64,000 nt of DNA from NCBI RefSeq assembly GCF_003977685.1, contig NZ_RYZH01000009.1, forward strand, positions 92,263-156,262, written 5' to 3'. Made by a program: the position numbers and the translations under genes. The notes beneath the pieces were generated by a model, which had not been told where the DNA came from, made no database searches, and saw nothing but the letters and a program-made list of their open reading frames with translations. Source of the DNA: Tautonia sociabilis (GTDB lineage Bacteria > Planctomycetota > Planctomycetia > Isosphaerales > Isosphaeraceae). This document shows, piece by piece, positions 58,023-64,000 of this stretch; the stretch's first letter is position 1; the number at the start of each line of letters is the position of its first letter.

Positions 58023-58832
58023 ATGGCTGCCGACGCAGTCCGATCGGATCGGTCCTCCCCGTTCGACCGAGGCGGCTCGGTCGTCGCCGTGATTCCGGCT
58101 CGGTTCGCGTCGAGCCGGTTGCCGGGCAAGCCGCTGCTGGCCGAGACGGGCCGGCCGCTGATCCAGCATGTCGTCGAGGCGGCCCGGCGGTCGAGCAGGA
58201 TCGACCGCGTGATCGTCGCCACCGACGACGTCCGCATCCTCGACACCGTCCAGCGGTTCGGGGGAGAGGCCGTACTCACCCGGGACGACCACCCCAGCGG
58301 CACCGACCGCGTGGCCGAGGTCGCCGCCATGCTTCCCTCGGCTCGGATCGTCGTGAACCTGCAAGGGGACGAGCCGGAGATCGAGCCCGAGGCGCTCGAT
58401 CGCGTCGTCGAGCTGCTCGACGACGACCCCGGGGCCCCGATGGCCACGCTCTGCACGCCCATCCGGGACCGAGTGACGTACCTCGACCCCTCGTGCGTCA
58501 AGGTCGTGCTCGCCTCGGGGGGCCGAGCCCTCTACTTCTCCCGACGGCCGATCCCCTGCCACCGAGACGGCGAGCCCGACCCGGCGGTCGCGCCGCTGGC
58601 CCTGCTGCACCTGGGCCTGTATGCCTACCGCCGCGAGTTCCTGATGCGGTTGGCCACCCTGCCCCCCTCGCCGCTGGAGCGGGCCGAGCGGCTGGAGCAG
58701 CTTCGAGTGCTGGAGCTGGGCGAGCCGATCGCCGTCGGCGTCGTGCCGACCGCCGCGGCGGGCATCGACACGCCGGAGGACTACCGCCGCTTCCTCGATC
58801 GATGGCGGGCGCGCGGCGGCCGCGCCGCCTGA
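58023..58832 (+). CDS. kdsB: 3-deoxy-manno-octulosonate cytidylyltransferase
   Basis: The enzyme activates KDO with CTP for lipopolysaccharide core synthesis, so the organism probably makes a KDO-containing outer membrane. The 269-residue protein has VVAVIPARFASSRLPGKPLL, the nucleotide site VIVATDDVRI, VNLQGDEPEI and the closing GIDTPEDYRRFLDRW. There is a 15-residue N-terminal extension compared with the usual start. The alpha/beta hydrolase gene follows 29 bp later. Confidence 0.93.
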   Translation: MAADAVRSDRSSPFDRGGSVVAVIPARFASSRLPGKPLLAETGRPLIQHVVEAARRSSRIDRVIVATDDVRILDTVQRFGGEAVLTRDDHPSGTDRVAEVAAMLPSARIVVNLQGDEPEIEPEALDRVVELLDDDPGAPMATLCTPIRDRVTYLDPSCVKVVLASGGRALYFSRRPIPCHRDGEPDPAVAPLALLHLGLYAYRREFLMRLATLPPSPLERAERLEQLRVLELGEPIAVGVVPTAAAGIDTPEDYRRFLDRWRARGGRAA

Positions 58833-58861
58833 CCCGATCCCCCCGCTCCGGTCCTGGTTGG

Positions 58862-59647
58862 ATGAACCGTTCCCCGGATCTCGACGAGGACGTCGCACCC
58901 CCCCGGGCTTGCCTGGTGCTCCACGGGCTCGGCGGCGGACCCTACGAGGCCCGCCCGCTGATCGACGCCCTGCGGCAGGCCGGACTGACGGTCGAGGCGC
59001 CGGTCTACCCCGGCCACACCGGGCCAGGGCCGCACATGCCCCGATCGACCTGGCCGGAATGGTTCGAGGTCGCCCGGGACGCCTTCGACCGCCTGTCGGC
59101 CCGGCACGGGACGGTCGCCGTGGCCGGTTTCTCCACGGGGGGAACGCTCGCGTTGCACCTGGCGGCCGGGCGTCCCGTGGCCCGGCTGGCCCTGCTGGCG
59201 CCGTTCCTGGCCGTGAAGCACTACTGGTTCCTCGGGCCGAGGCTCGAGGTCTACCTGGAGACGGTCGGCCGCCTCCTGGAGCGGATCCCGCGCCGGGCTC
59301 CCACAATCGCCGATCGGGCCGTCCGGGCCGAGATCCGCCGGGAGCTCCCCTTCCGCTCCTTCAACCTGCACGCCGCGCGCAGCGCGGTCGAGCTGACCCG
59401 ACTGGTCCGGGCCGAGGTGCCCCGCATCTCGACCCCGACCCTGGTCATCCAGTCCTCCCGGGATTCGGTCGTCGACCCCGCCGGCGCGCGTTGGCTCGAG
59501 GGGCACCTCGGCACCCCGGCCGCCGACCGCCTCCTCCTCTGGCTGGAGCGGTCCGATCACCTGCTGGCGCTGGACGTCGAGCGCGAGGCCGTCCTTGCCG
59601 CCGTGCTGGACTTCTTCGGCGTCGGGCGGGCGGCTCCCGGGGCCTGA
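58862..59647 (+). CDS. Alpha/beta hydrolase, carboxylesterase/lipase-like
   Basis: This 261-residue hydrolase has the oxyanion HGLGGGPYEARPL motif, the nucleophile elbow GFSTGG near residue 92, the acid in QSSRDSVVDPAGA and the histidine in RSDHLLALD. The arrangement with a short lid resembles the bacterial Est30/monoglyceride lipase group. The substrate is unknown. It directly follows kdsB on the same strand with a 29-bp gap and converges on the phosphodiesterase gene; the ATG at 58862 gives the expected N-terminus. Confidence 0.87.
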   Translation: MNRSPDLDEDVAPPRACLVLHGLGGGPYEARPLIDALRQAGLTVEAPVYPGHTGPGPHMPRSTWPEWFEVARDAFDRLSARHGTVAVAGFSTGGTLALHLAAGRPVARLALLAPFLAVKHYWFLGPRLEVYLETVGRLLERIPRRAPTIADRAVRAEIRRELPFRSFNLHAARSAVELTRLVRAEVPRISTPTLVIQSSRDSVVDPAGARWLEGHLGTPAADRLLLWLERSDHLLALDVEREAVLAAVLDFFGVGRAAPGA

Positions 59648-59694
59648 GGACGCTCCCGACCCTCGGATCCGCGCTCCCCCCGTCGCGAAGCCGA

Positions 59695-61329
59695 TTAGCC
59701 GAGGTAGCCCAGGTCGATCAGCCGCTGCTCGACGATCGCCTCGTCCTCGGGGTCGAAGTCGAAGCCGTGCGGCGGCCGGATGGCGCCGGCACGGTCGCCG
59801 GCATCGGAGCGGACCGATTTCGATCCGAGGCCGGGGAAAGGAACGCCCCGGATGTGATCGGGGATCGGCTCACCCAGCAGGGAGAGGACCGAGGGCGTCA
59901 CGTCGCGCAAGGAGGCGTCGAGCGAGCGGTCGGGCCCGAATCCCGGGGCGGAGAGGGAGACGATCCCCTCGGGGCGGTGGGTGCCGGGCAGGGAGGGGTC
60001 GGCGGCAACCCAGGAGTGATCGGAGGTCAACTTGGTGCGGACCCAGTAGAAGCGGTCGGGCAGGGCGATCAGGTCGGGATAGCCGAATTCGCTCGGGTCG
60101 AGGCCGTAGTCGGCCCCCAGGTCGATGACCTTGGGAAAGAGCGGCTCGCCGGTCTCGGGGTGCTTCGCCGAGGCGAGAATCTCCCGAGTTTGCCGCCGGA
60201 CCTCATCAACCTGCCTCGGGGTCGACGGCAAGGGCCCGCCCGGGGCGCCGTCCCGGGGGATGTAGACCATCGCGCCGCAGTCCTGGTGCGGGGCGAAGGC
60301 AACGGTGCGGGACCAGTCGAACGGGAAGCTCGCGGCGACCGAGGCGTGGAACGAGGCCCCCCGGGCCTTCGGGTCGCGCCGCTTGTCCCCCCAGAGGCGG
60401 AGGCGGTCGAGGGCCTGCGTCGCCCGCCGTCGCAGGCGGCCGGCGACGCCGGGAAGGCGGATGATGCCGTGATCGAGCAGGATCCGGTTGACGTGGATCC
60501 TCCCCCGGCAGGGGCCGAAGCCGTGGTCGCTGACGCAGAGGACGGCCGCTCCCCGGCGATCGGCCAGCTCGCAGAGCAGCCCAATCGCCTGGTCGAGCCC
60601 GCGCACGACGCTGGTGGCGGCCTCGTTCCAGGAATCGTGCTCGATCCCCGTCTCATCCACGTTCAGGTACCGCCAGGCGCGGTGCTGGAACGGGTCGAGG
60701 TTCTGGAACTGGACCAGCAGGGCCGACCAGTCGGGCACCATCCGGTCGGCCAGCAGCGCCCCCTCGGCCCGGCCGAGGAAGCCGGAGACGGTGGCCTCGG
60801 CGTTGGCTTTCAGCTCGTCGAGCGACTCGGGGACGCGCTTCCACTGGTAGTTCAACGAGTATCGGGGCGCCTCGCGACGCAGAGCCTCGGCGAAACCGGC
60901 CGGCACTCCCGAGAGGGCCGCCTCCAGATGCGGCGCGTCCATGCCGGAAACGACGACGCCCCTGACCTTCGGCGCCGGGTACGTCCCCGGCAGGTTCAGG
61001 CTGATGACCGACCGGCCGGCGCGGTCGAGCAACTGCCACAGGGTCGGCACCCGGAAGCGTCCGGAGTGGTTGACGCGCATCAGGCCGGCGGCCGGGTCAT
61101 AGTAGCGGTGGTCGAAGATGCCATGGTCGGCCGGGTCGCAGCCGGTCTGCATCGTCGCCCAGGCGGCGGCGGTCATGGGGGGCTCGGTGGACCGGAGCGT
61201 CCCCCGGGCCGACCGGGAGATCAGGGCGTCGAGGTTCGGCATCGCCCCCCGGTCGCGCATCGGGTCGAGCACCGACCAGGTGGCGCCGTCGAGGCCGAGG
61301 ATCAGGACACGGTCGGCGATGGCGGTCAT
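59695..61329 (-). CDS. Alkaline-phosphatase-fold phosphodiesterase (nucleotide pyrophosphatase type)
   Basis: This 544-residue enzyme of the type I phosphodiesterase/nucleotide pyrophosphatase group has the metal/nucleophile region LGLDGATWSVLDP and PPMTAAAWATMQTG (threonine nucleophile region), the SDHGFGPCRGRIHVNRIL metal block and the late DHSWVAADPSLPGTHRPEG segment. No signal peptide is present, so it acts in the cytoplasm unless exported otherwise. Planctomycete homologues are annotated as alkaline phosphatase family proteins with unknown substrates. It converges with the alpha/beta hydrolase gene. Confidence 0.88.
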   Translation of the reverse strand: MTAIADRVLILGLDGATWSVLDPMRDRGAMPNLDALISRSARGTLRSTEPPMTAAAWATMQTGCDPADHGIFDHRYYDPAAGLMRVNHSGRFRVPTLWQLLDRAGRSVISLNLPGTYPAPKVRGVVVSGMDAPHLEAALSGVPAGFAEALRREAPRYSLNYQWKRVPESLDELKANAEATVSGFLGRAEGALLADRMVPDWSALLVQFQNLDPFQHRAWRYLNVDETGIEHDSWNEAATSVVRGLDQAIGLLCELADRRGAAVLCVSDHGFGPCRGRIHVNRILLDHGIIRLPGVAGRLRRRATQALDRLRLWGDKRRDPKARGASFHASVAASFPFDWSRTVAFAPHQDCGAMVYIPRDGAPGGPLPSTPRQVDEVRRQTREILASAKHPETGEPLFPKVIDLGADYGLDPSEFGYPDLIALPDRFYWVRTKLTSDHSWVAADPSLPGTHRPEGIVSLSAPGFGPDRSLDASLRDVTPSVLSLLGEPIPDHIRGVPFPGLGSKSVRSDAGDRAGAIRPPHGFDFDPEDEAIVEQRLIDLGYLG

Positions 61330-61530
61330 GGCGATTCGATCCTCCTGGACCGGGCCGGCCCCCCATCGGGCCGGGCCGGCGATCGGCCCCGTCGTCCGTC
61401 CGTGCTCCCGGCTGCCGGCTCCCGGGGCTCGGATCGGAGACCAGCCTTCCCTGCGATGGAGCGTCCAGCCCGCCTCGCTTCGGAGAGGCCCGACTCGGGG
61501 GTCAGGCCGCCGGGCTCCCCGATCCTCCGC

Positions 61531-62247
61531 TCAGCCGGCGCGGGCGACGGCGTGCGCCTCGGCCGCGGTGCCGTCAATCGAGAAGCGGACGGCGTGCTCG
61601 TCCCGGATCTGGGCGCGCTCGGCTTTGGAGCGGTAGAGCATCGCGAGGCGGCGGCGGGCCTTCTCCAGCGGAGGGATGGCCGCCTCCCGGGCGTTGAGCC
61701 AGCAGCGGTAGGCGTCCGCCAGCCGCTCGGCACGCTCGACGGCGTCGGCCGGGGCCGGGTGCTTGATGCCGACCGACATCACCGTGTGCGGCGTCTTCAC
61801 CGGCCCTTGCTGGCCGACGACCCGCAGGGCGTAGCACTCCAGCATCCGGCCCAGGCATGACGGGGTCATCCGCCAGTAATCATCCGGATAGCCGTGAATG
61901 CGGAAGTGGAAGGGGGAGGTCAGGATGAACAGCCCGCCGGGCTTGAGCACACGGTAGACCTCGTCGAAGGCGCGACGGACCTCGAAAACGTGCTCGAACG
62001 TCTCCAGGCAGATGACCGTGCCGGCCGACTCGTCGGCCAGGGTCATGGCGCTGACGTCCTCGACCCGGTCGACGCCGGGGCCCGACCGCATGTCGCAGCC
62101 GATGTAGGGCGTGCCCGGGAACAGCGAGCGGAGATCGGCGAAGCCCTCCTGCCCCTCGACCTGGTAGGCGCCAAATTCGACGATCGGCCCAGGGCAGTCG
62201 AAGGCCTCGGAAACGAGTCGGCAGAACGCCTTGTTGTGGTCTCGCAT
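61531..62247 (-). CDS. Class I SAM-dependent methyltransferase
   Basis: The 238-residue protein has a modified motif I (IVEFGAYQVEGQEGFADLRS) and the acidic CDMRSGPGVDRV loop. The Methyltransf_11-like core VICLETFEHVFEVRRAFDEV and RVLKPGGLFILTSPFHFRIH follow. In the family, HFRIHGYPDDYWR is seen in enzymes that modify sugars or cell-surface lipids; the acceptor is unknown. It follows the phosphodiesterase gene's promoter region by 200 bp in the same direction and is divergent from apbE. Confidence 0.85.
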   Translation of the reverse strand: MRDHNKAFCRLVSEAFDCPGPIVEFGAYQVEGQEGFADLRSLFPGTPYIGCDMRSGPGVDRVEDVSAMTLADESAGTVICLETFEHVFEVRRAFDEVYRVLKPGGLFILTSPFHFRIHGYPDDYWRMTPSCLGRMLECYALRVVGQQGPVKTPHTVMSVGIKHPAPADAVERAERLADAYRCWLNAREAAIPPLEKARRRLAMLYRSKAERAQIRDEHAVRFSIDGTAAEAHAVARAG

Positions 62248-62457
62248 CGCTTCGCGTCTCCCTCCGTGGGCCGTCGGGCGGCCGATCCGGCGCCGCCCGG
62301 GATCCCCGCCTCCCGCGGGGAGATCGGGCGGCGACGATAGCCGAGGCTCCCGGAGCGGTCAATCGGAATGCGCCGCCCGGGGGGCCGAAGGGCCGGCCTC
62401 CCGGCGTCGGGCCGCGAACAGGCCCTTCCTTCCCGGCCCCAGATGAGGATAGAATGA

Positions 62458-63690
62458 ATGGTGCCGTCTCGGCCTCGGCCCTCCGGGATCGATCGTCCCG
62501 GTCCCGGAAGCCTGTCGCGATCGGCCCCACCCTCCCCGCCTACCGTCCCCGATCGTGACCCGATCCGAGCAGCGAGGCCCGGAGTGTCCCGACCGCCGTC
62601 GAGCGTCAGCCGCCGCGACCTGTTCCGGTTCCGCCCGAGCCGCGGCGCCGAGGGGTCCGATCCGGCCGAGCCGCCGCCGGCGCTGGATCGCGTCAACGGC
62701 GGCGACCTGATCCTCGCCCGTCGGCCCGCGATGGGCTCCTACTTCGACGTCCGCATCCCCGCCCGCACCCCCGGCGCCGCGGCCCTCGCCCAGTCGGCGC
62801 TGGACCTGATCGACGCCATCGAACACCGGCTGACGATCTATCGGGACGATTCCGAGGTCAGCCTCGTCAACGCCTCCGCCCACGAACGGCCCGTGCCCGT
62901 CTCGGCCGAGCTGTTCGAGCTGATCGCGCTGGGCGTCCGGCTCGGCGAGCAGACCGAGGGGGCCTACGACGTCGCCTCGGGGGCGCTGAGCCTCGCCTGG
63001 GGGTTCATCCGGGGCCCGAAGCGGGTGCCGACGCCCGAGGAGCTGGCCGACGCCCGATCGCGATCGGGCCGGCACCGCCTCCGGCTCGATCCCGAGGCCC
63101 GCACCGTGGCGTTCGACCGCCCCGGGGTCGTCCTGAACTTCGGCGCCATCGGCAAGGGCTACGCGATCGACCGCGTTGCCGAGCTGATCAAGGGGTACTG
63201 GTTCCCGACCGGAGCCCTGGTCCACGGCGGGCAGTCGAGCCTGTACGCTATTGGCTCCCCCCCCGACCACTTCGGCGGGCGCTGGCAGATCCGGGTGGCC
63301 AACCCGTTCGACCCGGGCCGTCCCGTCGGCACCTTGCACCTGAGGAACCGGGGGCTGGCGACCTCCGGCAGCTCGATTCAGCGGTTCGAGGCCGGCGGCC
63401 GGGTCTACAGCCACCTGATCGACCCCCGCACCGGCCGGCCGATCGGCGAGGACTCCCCGGCGAGCGTGACGGTCCTCGCCCCGACCGCCGCCGAGGCCGA
63501 CGCCCTGTCCACCGCCTTCTCCGTGCTCGGCCCCGAAGGGGCCGCCCCGATCCTCCGCGAGCGGTCGGACGTGGGCGCCCTGTTCGTCCTGCCGTCGGGG
63601 GACGGCGACCGGCCGGCGCTGGCGACGTTCAACCTCACCGACCGCGATTTCGCGGCCGACGCCCTCGATGGCGCGGCCGACTCCCCGTAA
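62458..63690 (+). CDS. apbE: FAD:protein FMN transferase
   Basis: The enzyme attaches FMN to a threonine of target flavoproteins, a step of respiratory Na+/electron-transfer complexes. Landmarks of ApbE are RRPAMGSYFDVRIPA, SEVSLVNASA, EGAYDVASGALSLAWGF, LNFGAIGKGYAIDRVAELIK, LATSGSSIQRF and SHLIDPRTGRP (metal/flavin site). The ATG at 62458 has GAGGA 8 bp upstream, but the first 42 residues are low-complexity; a GTG at 62584, which would give an N-terminus beginning VSRPPSSVSRRDLFRFR, is an alternative. A DoxX-like gene follows about 100 bp later and is interrupted. Confidence 0.87.
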   Translation: MVPSRPRPSGIDRPGPGSLSRSAPPSPPTVPDRDPIRAARPGVSRPPSSVSRRDLFRFRPSRGAEGSDPAEPPPALDRVNGGDLILARRPAMGSYFDVRIPARTPGAAALAQSALDLIDAIEHRLTIYRDDSEVSLVNASAHERPVPVSAELFELIALGVRLGEQTEGAYDVASGALSLAWGFIRGPKRVPTPEELADARSRSGRHRLRLDPEARTVAFDRPGVVLNFGAIGKGYAIDRVAELIKGYWFPTGALVHGGQSSLYAIGSPPDHFGGRWQIRVANPFDPGRPVGTLHLRNRGLATSGSSIQRFEAGGRVYSHLIDPRTGRPIGEDSPASVTVLAPTAAEADALSTAFSVLGPEGAAPILRERSDVGALFVLPSGDGDRPALATFNLTDRDFAADALDGAADSP

Positions 63691-63791
63691 ACTGTCGAAA
63701 TCCCCCGGGCCCCGCCCGGCCCGGCCTCCCCGGTGCCCCCGAGCCGGTGCCGCCCCCCGATCGGACCAGCGAGTCAGGAAGGTCGACCATC

Positions 63792-63877
63792 ATGGCCCCG
63801 CGAGCGTACTACCCCGGCTTCCTCGGCGCCCTGTTCCTCGTGCTGCTTCGGCTGTCGATCGGCTGGCACCTGTGGCA
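63792..63877 (+). pseudogene. DoxX-like membrane protein cut by an insertion
   Basis: The ATG at 63792 (GGAAGG 9 bp upstream) opens MAPRAYYPGFLGALFLVLLR then LSIGWHL, the typical beginning of planctomycete DoxX proteins with their first membrane segment. After about 27 residues the resemblance stops and the sequence becomes the 3' end of a minus-strand gene that looks like a transposase. The rest of DoxX must lie beyond the window or be lost. Confidence 0.6.
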
Positions 63878-63882
63878 CTGTC

Positions 63883-64000
63883 TCATCCGCCATCCTGTTG
63901 GGTTGACAGTTGTTGCGTCAATGCGGCGGGGTCGGCCTGCAGCAGCTCCCAGAAGTCGGCGGTCGGCAGCACCAGGCCCAGGACCTGGTAGGGGCAGCGG
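63883..64000 (-). CDS. Probable transposase, C-terminal fragment at the right edge
   Basis: On the minus strand the last 38 codons of a gene enter the window from the right: CPYQVLGLVLPTADFWELLQ, then ADPAALTQQLSTQQDGG and a stop at 63885-63883. I cannot name the family with confidence; the style resembles C-termini of insertion-sequence transposases found in planctomycetes. Its end lies within about 10 bp of the point where the DoxX-like frame breaks, as expected for an inserted element. Confidence 0.5.
   Translation of the reverse strand, partial: RCPYQVLGLVLPTADFWELLQADPAALTQQLSTQQDGG

Overview
The window is high-GC bacterial chromosome and almost certainly comes from a planctomycete, most likely of the Isosphaeraceae kind (an inference from gene content; no 16S rRNA gene is present). 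The pointers are a DUF1559 pseudopilin-like protein beside a small regulatory-domain lipoprotein, a TPR/FG-GAP/ASPIC-UnbV protein, a PEP-CTERM protein, a subtilase with an LEPR-like N-terminal motif (EHRLLLS), a DUF1343/NamZ fusion and many long GC-driven antisense reading frames. I found no rRNA, tRNA or CRISPR array.

Left edge (1-1.66 kb): a coupled ParE/RelE-like toxin pair lies between two 188-bp near-identical direct repeats. The repeats look like the 5' end of an ISL3-type transposase gene; the left copy runs off the window and the right copy is an internally deleted remnant. 1.8-5.6 kb (minus): a small Tad-like operon of a CpaC-type secretin, an OmpA-like periplasmic protein and a TPR lipoprotein. 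5.9-8.8 kb (plus): an orphan KaiC/RecA-fold ATPase and the ABC-F protein Uup. 8.9-15.1 kb (minus): a tightly coupled type I secretion operon (ABC, membrane fusion protein, TolC-like protein) whose ATPase has a changed signature motif. 15.8-16.7 kb: a PEP-CTERM gene interrupted by one in-frame amber codon.

17.7-28 kb (plus): a secreted two-part beta-sandwich-like protein, a two-domain M16 peptidase, trpB, an ASPIC/UnbV TPR protein and an LRR lipoprotein. 28.1-31.4 kb (minus): a DUF1559 protein, a lipoprotein and purM. 32-35.3 kb (plus): acylphosphatase, an ABC-2 permease and an ABC exporter-like fusion with severely degenerate nucleotide-binding motifs. 35.3-39.8 kb (minus): an SDR oxidoreductase, an S8 protease and an EF-hand membrane protein. 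40-43.7 kb: a Tat-exported DUF3500 protein, two paralogous small membrane proteins, a truncated hemoglobin and a DUF6065-like protein.

43.7-51.1 kb (minus): an M3 oligopeptidase, a serine hydrolase-NamZ fusion, a sodium/solute symporter and cinA. The fusion and the symporter together suggest scavenging of cell-wall sugars. 51.4-63.7 kb: an HNH endonuclease, a nucleotide-sugar epimerase, leuS, a PGRP-type amidase lipoprotein, kdsB, an alpha/beta hydrolase, an alkaline-phosphatase-fold enzyme, a methyltransferase and ApbE. At the right edge a DoxX-like gene is cut after about 27 codons by what looks like the end of another insertion sequence. The window is therefore ordinary chromosome bounded by mobile-element scars at both ends. 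The least ordinary parts are the toxin pair between transposase remnants, the degenerate ABC exporter, the amber-interrupted PEP-CTERM gene and the fused NamZ operon.
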